From an uncultured Bacillota bacterium (GTDB lineage Bacteria > Bacillota > Limnochordia > Limnochordales > ZCTH02-B6): DNA of 6,011 bases. A program made the position numbers and the translations under genes. Within the stretch, counting starts at the first letter, position 1, and every line of letters begins with the position of its first letter. Positions 1-6,011 of this stretch are shown in pieces. The notes beneath the pieces were generated by a model, which was not told the origin of the DNA, made no database searches, and saw nothing but the letters and a program-made list of their open reading frames with translations. The stretch lies in assembly GCA_937916565.1 (NCBI GenBank), contig CALFSR010000171.1:1-6011 (forward strand), given 5' to 3'.

Positions 1-1
1 G

Positions 2-727
2 AGCGGCGGCGGCTGGGGGGCCATCCCCATGGACCGGGACTTTCTTCTGGTCGTTCGGGAGGAAACCGAGCGCGCGGGTACGCTGCTCATCTTCGACGAA
101 GTGATCACGGGCTTTCGCCTCGCGCCGGGCGGCGCCCAAGAATACTACGGCGTGCGGGCGGACCTCGTCTGTCTCGGCAAGATCGTGGCGGGAGGCCTAC
201 CCGGCGCGGCGGTGGCGGGGCGGGCCGACGTCATGGCGTACCTGGAATACCGGGATCCCGAGTGGAACCGCACCAAAAAGATCGCGCACCAAGGCACCTT
301 TAACGCCAACCCGCTGACCGCGGCGGCGGGCGTGGCCACCCTCAAGCTGCTCGCGGACGGCGAGGCCATAGGCCGGGCCAACGCGGCGTGTGCCGCGCTG
401 GGCAGGGGCCTCAACGAGGCGCTCCTCGCCAGCGGGGTCAAAGGCTGCGTGTACTGGCAAAGCTCCATGTTTCACATCGCCCTCGGTCTGGACGCTTCTC
501 CTCAATCCGACGGCGCGCCGCCGGCCGGAGTTGATCCCGGGCTGCTGGAGCGGCTGGCCAAGGGGCCTGAGACGATGGCCTTGCGCAAGGCGATGCTGCT
601 AGAAGGCGTAGATCTCATGCGGAGCGGCGGATTTGTGTCCGCCGTCCACACGGAGGACGACGTGGCCGAAACCGTTGCTGCCTTTTCGCGGGCCCTCCGG
701 CGCATGAAGGAGGCCGGGCTGTTGTGA
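2..727 (+). CDS. Class III PLP-dependent aminotransferase, glutamate-1-semialdehyde aminotransferase-like (5' partial)
   Basis: The reading frame is open from base 2, so the start lies upstream; about 241 C-terminal residues are visible of a family that is usually about 430 long. Seen: the cofactor-binding FDEVITGFR motif, whose Asp (visible residue 32) should contact the pyridine nitrogen of PLP; the LGKIVAGGLPGAA motif, whose Lys (visible residue 60) should form the Schiff base; and an HQGTFNANPL segment equivalent to the HxGTxxxNPL phosphate-binding region. The end, with its SGGFVSAVHTEDD segment and Ala/Arg-rich helix, is typical of the group. Such enzymes move an amino group within or between small carbonyl compounds in the cytosol. 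Whether this is true HemL (tetrapyrrole synthesis) or one of the many GSA-like paralogues cannot be decided: no other haem gene is visible and the N-terminal half is missing, so no symbol is given. It overlaps the next gene by 4 bases (GTGA), which implies cotranscription. Confidence 0.9.
   Translation, partial: SGGGWGAIPMDRDFLLVVREETERAGTLLIFDEVITGFRLAPGGAQEYYGVRADLVCLGKIVAGGLPGAAVAGRADVMAYLEYRDPEWNRTKKIAHQGTFNANPLTAAAGVATLKLLADGEAIGRANAACAALGRGLNEALLASGVKGCVYWQSSMFHIALGLDASPQSDGAPPAGVDPGLLERLAKGPETMALRKAMLLEGVDLMRSGGFVSAVHTEDDVAETVAAFSRALRRMKEAGLL
707..713 (+). promoter_or_regulatory. Ribosome binding site of the AIR-synthase-like gene
   Basis: AAGGAGG lies inside the last codons of the aminotransferase gene, 10 bases before the GTG at 724. 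It supports this GTG as the start and suggests translational coupling, because the upstream stop codon TGA (725-727) overlaps the start codon. Confidence 0.75.
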
Positions 728-1719
728 AGGTCGGCAAGCTGTCCTCGGCGGAGCTGCGGGCGCAGGTGCTGCCCTACCGCGGTTCATCCCGCCCGGACGT
801 CCTGCTCGGACCCGGGGTGGGGCTCGATTCGGCGGTCATCGACCTGGGCGGCGACGTATGCGTCATCTCGAGCGATCCGATTACGGGGGCCGGGCAAGGC
901 GCCGGGCGGCTGGCGGTGACTGTTGCCACCAACGACGTCGCCGCGCACGGGGCGCAGCCCGTCGGCGTCCAGGTCGTGCTGCTGCTCCCCGAGCAGGCGG
1001 CGCCCGGCGCTCTGGCCGGGATCATGCAGGAAATCGACGCCGAGGCGCGCCGGCTCGGCGTCGCGGTCCTGGGCGGGCACACGGAGATCACCTCGCGCGT
1101 GCAGGACACGGTCATCGTTGTCACCGCCGTAGGCAGGGCACCCCGCGACCAGTGGGTGTCGGCCGCAGGCGCGCGGCCAGGAGACGCCATGGTGGTCACA
1201 AAGGGCGTAGGCCTTGAGGGAACGGCTATCCTTGCCACCGATTTCCGCGACGAGCTCGCGGCTGCGCTGGGCGAGGAGCTCGTGGCACGGGCGGCGGCCT
1301 TCGGGCGGGAGCTGAGCGTCGTCGAAGACGCGCTAACGGCCGCCGGGGCGGGCGCCCGGGCTATGCACGACGTGACGGAGGGCGGCCTGCTCGGCGCGGT
1401 GGAGGAGATGTGCGAGGCGGCGGGCGTCGGCTGCGAACTGTGGACGGACCGGGTGCCCGTGCGGGCGGAGACGGAAGTCATCTGCGCTCACCTGGGCCTT
1501 GACCCGCTGGGACTCTTGTCGTCGGGCAGCCTGCTCATCGCTGCACCGGACGGTGAGGCGGTCGTCGAAGCCCTCGAGCGCAAGTCCATCGTCGCAGCCT
1601 GCATCGGGCGCTTCACCGCGTCGGACGCCGGGCGGCGCATGCGGGACCGAACCGGGGAGTGGCGGCAACTGGCCGTCTACCCGCGCGATGAGCTTTGGCG
1701 GTTTCTCGAGGGCCGCTGA
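724..1719 (+). CDS. AIR synthase-related protein (HypE/PurM/ThiL/SelD superfamily)
   Basis: A complete 331-residue protein starting at GTG. It has the two-domain layout of the AIR synthase superfamily, which binds ATP and phosphorylates or activates small substrates. Seen: an N-terminal G-P-G-x-G-x-D-S-A segment (residues 29-37) and an SSDPIT segment (49-54) that should help bind Mg-ATP; ATNDVAAHGAQP (68-79), the hallmark helix of the family; GGHTE (117-121); PGD at 152-154 followed by a glycine-rich GVGLEGTA (161-168) that opens the C-terminal domain; and HDVTEGGLLGA (215-225), a strongly conserved loop. True HypE, which makes the thiocyanate of NiFe hydrogenases, ends in a Pro-Arg-Ile-Cys tail carrying the modified cysteine. 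Here the protein ends in FLEGR and the last Cys is 38 residues from the end, so a HypE function is unlikely. No hydrogenase gene is visible either. The substrate is unknown. Its coupling to the aminotransferase suggests a shared pathway (inference). Confidence 0.88.
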   Translation: MKVGKLSSAELRAQVLPYRGSSRPDVLLGPGVGLDSAVIDLGGDVCVISSDPITGAGQGAGRLAVTVATNDVAAHGAQPVGVQVVLLLPEQAAPGALAGIMQEIDAEARRLGVAVLGGHTEITSRVQDTVIVVTAVGRAPRDQWVSAAGARPGDAMVVTKGVGLEGTAILATDFRDELAAALGEELVARAAAFGRELSVVEDALTAAGAGARAMHDVTEGGLLGAVEEMCEAAGVGCELWTDRVPVRAETEVICAHLGLDPLGLLSSGSLLIAAPDGEAVVEALERKSIVAACIGRFTASDAGRRMRDRTGEWRQLAVYPRDELWRFLEGR

Positions 1720-1755
1720 ACAGCCGGCGTCGTAAGCGGGTTTGCTTGCAGCGAT

Positions 1756-1803
1756 GAAAACGCCCCGCTCGATCCGGGAGCCGGGATCGGGCGGGGCGTT
1801 TTC
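1756..1803. terminator. Bidirectional intrinsic terminator between converging genes
   Basis: A 20-base arm (1756-1775, beginning GAAAACGCCCCGC) pairs with 1784-1803 (ending GCGGGGCGTTTTC) with a single G-U or A-C type deviation depending on strand, around an 8-base loop. The GC-rich core is flanked by AAAA on the left and TTTT on the right, so RNA from either strand ends its stem in a U run. It lies 36 bases after the AIR-synthase-like gene and about 70 bases after the end of pepF, and can serve both. Confidence 0.88.
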
Positions 1804-1831
1804 GCCGGCGAGCGGCCCGGTGGGGCGGCGC

Positions 1832-1852
1832 GGACCCGCCCCGCACGGGTCC
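1832..1852. repeat. Small GC-rich hairpin downstream of pepF
   Basis: GGACCCG (1832-1838) is perfectly complementary to CGGGTCC (1846-1852), with a 7-base loop. No T run follows on either strand, so it is not a classical terminator by itself. It may stabilise the 3' end of the pepF message or be a chance feature of GC-rich DNA. The rest of this 154-base gap holds only the larger terminator. Confidence 0.35.
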
Positions 1853-1873
1853 TCCTTCAACCTTGCAAGCTTT

Positions 1874-3682
1874 TCAGCTCAGCGCCTCGAGCTCATTGAG
1901 CATCTGCTCGAACACGTCGAGAACCCGCAGGATAGGTTCGGGCTTGGTCATGTCAACGCCGGCGCGGCGCAGAAGCTCCAGCGAATAGTCGGATCCGCCC
2001 GCGCTCAGCATGTTGAGGTAGCGCTCGACCGCGGGCTTGCCCTCCTCGAGGATCGCCTCGCCGAGGGCCGTGGCCGCGGAGAAGCCGGTCGCGTACTGGT
2101 ATACGTAAAACGCCCGGTAGAAGTGGGGGATGCGGGCCCACTCGATGGCGATCGGGTCGTCCGCGATGAGGGCGGGACCGTAGTACTCCTTGACGAGCCG
2201 GTGGTACGTGTCGCACAAAAACTGCGGGGTCAGCGCCTGGCCGGCCTCCACGTGCTCATGGATGATCTTCTCAAACTCGGCGAACTTGACCTGGCGGAAT
2301 ACGGTGCCGCGCACGCCGTCGAGGTACTTATTGATCAAGTAGCGCCGCTGGGCCTTGTCGGACGTTTCCCGGAGGAGGTGGTGGAAGAGCAGGTGCTCGT
2401 TGAGGGTGGATGCCACCTCGGCTACGAAGATCGTGTAGTTCGCGTAGACGTAGGGCTGCGCCTTGAAGGACAAGTACGTGTGGCCGGCGTGGCCGAACTC
2501 GTGGGCCAGAGTGAAAAGGTTGTCCACGTTCGGCTCATAGTTCATCAGAATGTAGGGGTGCACGGGATACGCGCCGATGGAGTAGGCGCCGCTCCGCTTG
2601 CCCTCGTTCTCGAGCACGTCGACCCAGCGGTTGTCCAGACCCTCCTTGACGATGCGGACGTATTCCTCGCCCAAGGGCTTGAGCCCGGCCAGCATCATCT
2701 CGCACGCTTTCTCGTAGGGTATGTGCAAGTCGGCCTCGGGCACCAGGGGGACGTACAAGTCGTACATGTGCAGTTCGTCCACGCCCAAGAGCCGCTTGCG
2801 CACCTCCATGTAGCGGTGCAGCAGGTCGATGCGGGAGCGGATCGTGTCAATCAGGTTGGTGTAGACGGAAACCGGGATGTTGTCCGCGTGCAGCGCCATC
2901 TCCAGCGCGGATCCGAAGCGGCGCATCCGGGCGTAAAACACGTCTTTGCGGACGCTGGCCGCTAGCGTCGCGGCCACCGTGTGGCGCCACTTGTTGTAGG
3001 TGTTGTGCATCGCCTCAAAGGCGTCCTTGCGCACCCGCCGGTCGCTGCTTTCCATCAGGCGGATGTAGCGGCCGTGGGTGACCTCGATCCACTCGCCCTT
3101 TTCGTCTTGGATGGCGGGGAACTTCAGGTCGGCGTCGTGGAACATGTCATAGACGTTGGCCGGAGCCTGCGCCACTTCGCCCGCTGCCGCCAGGATCGCT
3201 TCCTCGCTCGGCGAAAGGGTGTGGGGCTTCTGCCGCACAATATCCTCCAGGTGGTGCCGGTAGAGGGCTAGCTCGGGGCTGGCAAGATACTCTCGCAGCC
3301 GTTCCTCCGGCATCTGGAGCAACTCCGGTTCAATAAAGGAAATCGCCGTACGCAGCTCGACGTACAGGCGCTGGCTGCGGTCGTGCAGCGCCTGGTAGGT
3401 GGCGTTGGTGCTGTCTTCGTCCATGCGGGTAAAGGCGTAGACGTACACGCGCTCAAGGCGTGCCCCCGTCTCGTCCCGCAGCTTGAGGCACTCGGCCAGC
3501 TTGGCCGGGGACTCGGCCAAGGTGCCGGCGAACGCCTGGAGCCGGGGGAGGGCCTCCTTGATCCGCTGGAAGTCCTCTTCCCAGATTTCGTCGCTGGGAT
3601 AGAGGTCCTCCAGGCGCCAGCGAAGGGCCTCGGGGATCTCCGCGCGCTTGGGCAGCGCTTTGGCCGCAGCGGGCTTGGTCAC
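1874..3682 (-). CDS. pepF: Oligoendopeptidase F (M3 family zinc metallopeptidase)
   Basis: A complete 602-residue protein, the usual length of PepF (about 600). It hydrolyses short peptides, generally in the cytosol; no signal peptide is visible. Seen: an N-terminal R-A-E-I-P start and LEDLYPSDEIWEEDF (residues about 25-39), typical of PepF; the zinc site HEFGH at 394-398, with His394 and His398 as ligands and Glu395 as catalytic base; and Glu422 in AEVASTLNE as the probable third ligand, at the spacing known for M3 enzymes. IPHFYRAFYVYQYATG (518-533) carries the conserved His and Tyr residues that line the active site in this family. The GTG start is fixed by an in-frame TGA only 9 bases upstream, overlapping the ribosome binding site. 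It converges on the AIR-synthase-like gene, diverges from uppP, and appears monocistronic. Its physiological role (peptide turnover, possibly processing of secreted peptides) is not shown by the context. Confidence 0.97.
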   Translation of the reverse strand: MTKPAAAKALPKRAEIPEALRWRLEDLYPSDEIWEEDFQRIKEALPRLQAFAGTLAESPAKLAECLKLRDETGARLERVYVYAFTRMDEDSTNATYQALHDRSQRLYVELRTAISFIEPELLQMPEERLREYLASPELALYRHHLEDIVRQKPHTLSPSEEAILAAAGEVAQAPANVYDMFHDADLKFPAIQDEKGEWIEVTHGRYIRLMESSDRRVRKDAFEAMHNTYNKWRHTVAATLAASVRKDVFYARMRRFGSALEMALHADNIPVSVYTNLIDTIRSRIDLLHRYMEVRKRLLGVDELHMYDLYVPLVPEADLHIPYEKACEMMLAGLKPLGEEYVRIVKEGLDNRWVDVLENEGKRSGAYSIGAYPVHPYILMNYEPNVDNLFTLAHEFGHAGHTYLSFKAQPYVYANYTIFVAEVASTLNEHLLFHHLLRETSDKAQRRYLINKYLDGVRGTVFRQVKFAEFEKIIHEHVEAGQALTPQFLCDTYHRLVKEYYGPALIADDPIAIEWARIPHFYRAFYVYQYATGFSAATALGEAILEEGKPAVERYLNMLSAGGSDYSLELLRRAGVDMTKPEPILRVLDVFEQMLNELEALS

Positions 3683-3691
3683 AGGCGGTCA

Positions 3692-3696
3692 CTCCC
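3692..3696 (-). promoter_or_regulatory. Ribosome binding site of pepF
   Basis: GGGAG on the minus strand lies 9 bases before the GTG at 3682. The TGA at 3691-3689 is in frame with pepF and excludes any upstream start. An ATG 22 bases upstream of the GTG is out of frame. Confidence 0.65.
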
Positions 3697-3782
3697 ATCC
3701 TCATATCGTTCCGTTGCAGCGTGCGTCGTCTACTTTTCCGTCTCGGCGTCAATATTCCTCGTCCGGTTTCGGCCGGGAGATA

Positions 3783-3811
3783 TGGCGAAATGCGCGGACG
3801 TGTGTTATGGT
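3783..3811 (+). promoter_or_regulatory. Possible uppP promoter (weak)
   Basis: TGTTATGGT (3803-3811) resembles an extended -10 element (TGn plus TATGGT). The hexamer at the proper 17-base distance, TGGCGA (3783-3788), matches the -35 consensus at only three positions. The site would give a leader of about 25 bases before uppP. I see no convincing promoter for pepF in the other direction of this 160-base gap. Confidence 0.3.
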
Positions 3812-3828
3812 GAACCACGACAAGCCAC

Positions 3829-3834
3829 GGGAGG
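3829..3834 (+). promoter_or_regulatory. Ribosome binding site of uppP
   Basis: GGGAGG is followed by an 8-base spacer and the ATG at 3843, near-ideal spacing that confirms the start, as does the family-typical N-terminus that follows. Confidence 0.8.
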
Positions 3835-3842
3835 CGTAACCG

Positions 3843-4649
3843 ATGACTATCTGGCAAGCGGTCGTCCTGGGCGTGCTGCAGGGCCTCACCGAGTTTTTGC
3901 CGGTCAGCAGCTCGGGACACCTCGTTATCACCCGTCATCTGCTGGGCATCACGTCCGAAGCCCTTACGTTCGACATCACGGTGCACGTCGGAAGCCTCTT
4001 GGCGGTCGCCGTGTTTTTCCGGGAGGAGATTGGCCAGATGGTTGCCGGGGTGCTCGGCCTGAGGCGGCCGGGAGCCGACGCGGGCAGGCGTCTCTTTTGG
4101 CTGCTCGTAATTGCATCGGTGCCCGTGGGACTTGTCGGACTCCTACTAAGGGACGCCATCGAGCAGGCCTTTTCGTCGGTCCTGGTGCCGGCTGTCATGC
4201 TTTTTGTCACGGGCGCCCTGCTCCTGGTGGCAGATCGGGCGGGTCGCACCCGGCAGGGGACGCGGCCGGGACTTGTGCACGCGCTGGCCATGGGCGCCGG
4301 TCAAGCTTTGGCCGTGCTGCCCGGGCTCTCGCGGTCTGGGACGACCATGAGCATGGGCGTCTTGGCTGGCCTCACGCGGCAAGCCGCGGCCCGGTTCGCG
4401 TTTCTCATGTCGCTCCCCGCCATCCTGGGTGCAGGACTTGTGGAAGCGGCTTCGCTCTGGCGCGACGGAGCCGGGGTGGCCGATGGAACGGCGGTGCTGA
4501 TCGCCGGGCTCGTCGCGTCGGGCGCCAGCAGCTACCTTGCCATCGCGTTTCTCTTGCGGTTCCTGCAGCGTGGGCGGCTCGCACCGTTTGCCGTGTACAC
4601 GTGGGTTATAGGTGCCCTCGTACTGGGATTGACTCTGGCCAACCGCTAA
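3843..4649 (+). CDS. uppP: Undecaprenyl-diphosphate phosphatase (UppP/BacA)
   Basis: A complete 268-residue polytopic membrane protein, the normal family length (about 265-275). It removes the terminal phosphate from undecaprenyl diphosphate, regenerating the lipid carrier used for peptidoglycan and other wall polymers; members of the family also give bacitracin tolerance. Seen: motif 1 QGLTEFLPVSSSGHL (residues 13-27), with Glu17 and His26 as probable catalytic or metal-binding residues; motif 2 PGLSRSGTT (160-168), with Arg164 as the phosphate-binding arginine; and FAFLMSLPAILGA shortly after. Several hydrophobic stretches (among them about 81-99, 112-128, 217-236 and 244-265) fit the expected multi-pass fold. 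The gene stands alone: pepF lies divergently upstream and a tRNA on the opposite strand downstream. Confidence 0.97.
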   Translation: MTIWQAVVLGVLQGLTEFLPVSSSGHLVITRHLLGITSEALTFDITVHVGSLLAVAVFFREEIGQMVAGVLGLRRPGADAGRRLFWLLVIASVPVGLVGLLLRDAIEQAFSSVLVPAVMLFVTGALLLVADRAGRTRQGTRPGLVHALAMGAGQALAVLPGLSRSGTTMSMGVLAGLTRQAAARFAFLMSLPAILGAGLVEAASLWRDGAGVADGTAVLIAGLVASGASSYLAIAFLLRFLQRGRLAPFAVYTWVIGALVLGLTLANR

Positions 4650-4669
4650 GCGCCGCGGGAGAAAACAGT

Positions 4670-4709
4670 TGACCCCGGGGCGGGCGGCGACTGCCCGATC
4701 CCGGGGTCA
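4670..4709. terminator. GC-rich hairpin between uppP and tRNA-Leu (probable terminator)
   Basis: TGACCCCGGG (4670-4679) pairs perfectly with CCCGGGGTCA (4700-4709). Inside, CGGGC (4681-4685) can pair with GCCCG (4693-4697). On the minus strand the stem starts 7 bases after the tRNA CCA and is followed by CTGTTTTC, a short U run, so it best fits a tRNA terminator. On the plus strand, behind uppP, the following TTGGCTTTGG is a poor U tract, so termination of uppP here is less certain. Confidence 0.68.
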
Positions 4710-4716
4710 TTGGCTT

Positions 4717-4802
4717 TGGTGCCGGAGGTGGGACTCGAACCCACATGGGCGAAGCCCACGCGATTTTGAGTCGCGCGCGTCTGCCGGTTCCGCCACTCCG
4801 GC
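4717..4802 (-). tRNA. tRNA-Leu (anticodon CAA)
   Basis: 86 bases including an encoded CCA (4717-4719). Seen on the minus strand: acceptor stem GCCGGAG/CTCCGGC (4796-4802 with 4721-4727); discriminator A at 4720, as required for leucine; anticodon stem CGCGA/TCGCG closing the loop CTCAAAA with anticodon CAA at 4766-4768, which reads UUG codons; a long variable arm GGGC-TTC-GCCC, typical of type II tRNAs such as Leu; and a perfect T stem GTGGG/CCCAC with loop TTCGAGT. The D arm GTGGCGGAACCGGCAGACGC matches bacterial tRNA-Leu. All stems are intact, so the gene looks functional. It stands alone, with its own promoter. Confidence 0.97.
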
Positions 4803-4836
4803 TTGGGTGCGCCCGTCCATGCGGCGAGCGTATCTG

Positions 4837-4865
4837 ATCATATCACAGCCCAAAGCCGGATTCAA
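4837..4865 (-). promoter_or_regulatory. Sigma-70-type promoter of tRNA-Leu
   Basis: On the minus strand TTGAAT (-35, 4860-4865) and TATGAT (-10, 4837-4842) are separated by exactly 17 bases, and TGA precedes the -10 as an extended element. The predicted transcription start is near 4830, giving a leader of about 28 bases before the tRNA 5' end at 4802. This is the best promoter in the window and an AT-rich patch in a GC-rich setting. Confidence 0.87.
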
Positions 4866-4873
4866 TAGCGGTT

Positions 4874-4902
4874 CCGGGCGCGTGCCGCGCCGCCGCGCCC
4901 GG
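4874..4902 (-). terminator. Strong GC hairpin downstream of the SLH gene (terminator-like, no U tract)
   Basis: CCGGGCGCG (4874-4882) pairs perfectly over 9 bases with CGCGCCCGG (4894-4902), with an 11-base GC-rich loop. It begins 8 bases after the stop codon of the SLH gene and ends 8 bases before the -35 box of the tRNA promoter. There is no T run after it, so it may be a weak or factor-assisted terminator, or a 3'-end stabiliser. Confidence 0.5.
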
Positions 4903-4910
4903 TCACGTCG

Positions 4911-6011
4911 TCAAGCGTTTGCCGCTTCCAATAGCTCGTTAATGAGGTACTCGAGCACCTTCACTTCCGCATGGCCGAGGGCGGTGTCCCAGTCCTGGTC
5001 CAGTACGGCCCGGACCATCTCAGGCGGCACCGACCAGCGGGCCGCGGCCAGTTCCGTAATGCGCGCCTTACCGTGCTCGGTCAAGGCAGGCCAGTCTTGC
5101 GACAGGAGCGCGGCCGCCTCCCCGGGCGTTAGGCCGTGCTCGAGCAGCCGGTTGTAGAGCGACGCCTTAAGCTCCGTGCCGGCCTTTTCCCAGTCCTGGG
5201 CGAGGATGGCCGCGGTCTGCTCGGGCGTCAGCAGTTCGGCCACGACCGAGGCGACCGTTTCCAAGGCTTGCTCGGCCGGCGTGAGGTCCTCGCCCCCGGC
5301 CGTAATCACGACGAGCCGCCCGGTCGCGTCGCCCACCGCCAACACCGTGTCATCGCTGCGCAACTGGCCGGCCGCGGCGACGGTGCCGTTGCGGACGACG
5401 AGGGTCTCCGGGGTGAGGACGTAGGCAGTCGTCGTGCCGTCATCACCCGCGATGGTGATGCTGCTCGCGGGTTCGTTCAACTGGCTTACGCGGCCGGACC
5501 GGAGTTCAAGACTTCCCGCCGCGTCCAGCAATTGGCGGGTCTCTCCGACGGTCGCCGCCTGCTCGGCCCGGAAAAAGCCACCCGCGGGTTCGGCGGTCAG
5601 GCCGAGCCGGTGCAGCAGGGCTACGGCCGGAAACGCCCGGTGCAGCGGCGAGATGTCCTGGAACATGCTCTCCGCAGGGGCAAGGGCGGCGGCGGCCTCC
5701 TCCAGGCGCAGCGCGCGGACAACCGTACGGGCCAGCTCGCCCCGGGTGACGGTGTCCTCCGGGTTCGTGCCGGGCGCGAGCAAGGCCCCATCGGCGCCGG
5801 CCAGTCCCGGTGCCACAGCCGCGCTGAGGGTCGTCCGCACCATGGCCGCGAGCTCCCCGGCGCGGATGGGGGCGTCAAGGCTCCGCCCGGCGCCCGTGCG
5901 CACGGCGCCCAGGCCAGGGCCGGGGACCGCTTCATCCGCCGCGGCCGCGCCCGCCGGGTCGGGTGAGTCGGGAGTTCCGGCCGCTCCAGCCGGGGACACG
6001 GGCGGCTCGGG
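4911..6011 (-). CDS. SLH-domain surface protein with C-terminal QDW repeats (5' partial)
   Basis: The frame stays open through the right edge, so the true start and any signal peptide lie outside; a GTG at 5999 is probably internal and is used here only for numbering (362 residues from it). Seen: residues 1-40, a low-complexity Ala/Pro/Gly linker; 41-97, two partial SLH-like segments ending in IRAGELAAMV (45-54) and VTRGELARTVVRAL (84-97); 112-160, a fuller SLH repeat with FQDI, a Gly-Leu turn and GGFFR; about 165-235, a beta-rich segment with alternating hydrophobic residues; and 258-360, three helical repeats with QDW at 268-270, 301-303 and 335-337. SLH modules usually attach proteins to secondary cell-wall polymer, so an envelope location is inferred. 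The TR-x-E signature is clear only once, so binding may be weak. No enzymatic domain is seen. The function of the C-terminal part is not recognised. The only visible downstream gene is the separately promoted tRNA-Leu. Confidence 0.8.
   Translation of the reverse strand, partial: PEPPVSPAGAAGTPDSPDPAGAAAADEAVPGPGLGAVRTGAGRSLDAPIRAGELAAMVRTTLSAAVAPGLAGADGALLAPGTNPEDTVTRGELARTVVRALRLEEAAAALAPAESMFQDISPLHRAFPAVALLHRLGLTAEPAGGFFRAEQAATVGETRQLLDAAGSLELRSGRVSQLNEPASSITIAGDDGTTTAYVLTPETLVVRNGTVAAAGQLRSDDTVLAVGDATGRLVVITAGGEDLTPAEQALETVASVVAELLTPEQTAAILAQDWEKAGTELKASLYNRLLEHGLTPGEAAALLSQDWPALTEHGKARITELAAARWSVPPEMVRAVLDQDWDTALGHAEVKVLEYLINELLEAANA
4918..5228 (-). repeat. Three tandem 33-34-residue QDW protein repeats
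   Basis: Within the SLH protein, residues about 258-360 divide into three units that begin (L/V)(T/P)P and contain (I/L)LxQDW or VLDQDW about 10 residues later, followed by a helix rich in Leu, Ala and Glu. The three QDW positions are 33 and 34 residues apart. At DNA level the plus-strand word TCCCAGTCCTGG occurs at 4987-4998 and 5188-5199, with a diverged form CCAGTCTTG at 5091-5099. The rest of the units has diverged, so the duplication is old or under selection only for the motif. Confidence 0.75.

Noticed and set aside
2..727. Naming the aminotransferase hemL.
   Set aside because: The N-terminal half is missing, no haem genes are visible, and many GSA-like paralogues share the same motifs.
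774..1481. Open frame of 235 codons on the minus strand opposite the AIR-synthase-like gene.
   Set aside because: Ser/Thr/Pro/Arg-rich translation typical of a shadow frame; the plus strand has family motifs, a ribosome binding site and operon spacing.
724..1719. Naming the AIR-synthase-like gene hypE.
   Set aside because: The C-terminal Pro-Arg-Ile-Cys tail needed for HypE chemistry is absent and no hydrogenase maturation gene is adjacent.
1333..1860. Minus-strand frame of 175 codons that would follow pepF.
   Set aside because: It runs through the bidirectional terminator and then antisense to the AIR-synthase-like gene, with no recognisable domain.
1742..2965. Open frame of 407 codons on the plus strand, opposite pepF.
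   Set aside because: It is antisense to the well-supported pepF gene, begins inside the terminator region, and shows the Val/Leu/Gly/Asp/His-rich composition typical of antisense frames in GC-rich genes. No known domain is visible.
3383..4672. Open frame of 429 codons on the plus strand spanning the pepF start, the intergenic gap and uppP.
   Set aside because: It crosses a divergent promoter region and runs out of frame through uppP, whose motifs and ribosome binding site are clear. The Arg/Gly/Ala-rich product has no family features.
4669..5157. Open frame of 162 codons starting at TTG, with a segment reading RRWDSNPHGRSPRDFESRA.
   Set aside because: This segment is the reverse complement of tRNA-Leu, a well-known source of false proteins, and the remainder is antisense to the SLH gene.

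Overview
This is a high-GC bacterial window whose coding genes all look like ordinary chromosomal genes. A protein with S-layer homology (SLH) repeats, a PepF-type oligopeptidase, strong GGAGG-like ribosome binding sites and frequent GTG starts fit a GC-rich Firmicutes-type lineage (for example the Symbiobacterium, Thermaerobacter or Limnochordia kind). This placement is inference from gene content and style; no ribosomal RNA is present to settle it.

Layout. (1) Bases 2-727 (+) are the C-terminal part of a class III PLP aminotransferase of the glutamate-1-semialdehyde aminotransferase type, cut by the left edge. It overlaps by 4 bases the GTG start of (2) an AIR-synthase/HypE-like protein (724-1719, +), so the two form a translationally coupled operon. 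(3) A long, nearly perfect inverted repeat (1756-1803) with A-rich and T-rich flanks sits between converging genes and should terminate transcription in both directions. (4) pepF (1874-3682, -) encodes a complete zinc oligoendopeptidase F. (5) A 160-base divergent intergenic region separates it from (6) uppP (3843-4649, +), a complete undecaprenyl-diphosphate phosphatase. (7) A GC-rich hairpin (4670-4709) separates uppP from (8) a tRNA-Leu(CAA) gene on the minus strand (4717-4802) with an encoded CCA end and a clear promoter (TTGAAT, 17 bases, TATGAT). (9) Another GC-rich hairpin (4874-4902) separates this promoter from (10) an SLH-type protein on the minus strand (4911-6011), whose N-terminus lies beyond the right edge.

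How the genes fit together. uppP (recycling of the lipid carrier for wall synthesis) and the SLH protein (probable wall attachment) both concern the cell envelope, but they are separate transcription units on opposite strands with a tRNA between them, so no joint pathway is implied. The aminotransferase and AIR-synthase-like pair is the only apparent operon. I see no mobile element, CRISPR array, phage gene or defence system. The least explained element is a set of three tandem repeats of about 33 residues, each with a Gln-Asp-Trp signature, at the C-terminus of the SLH protein.
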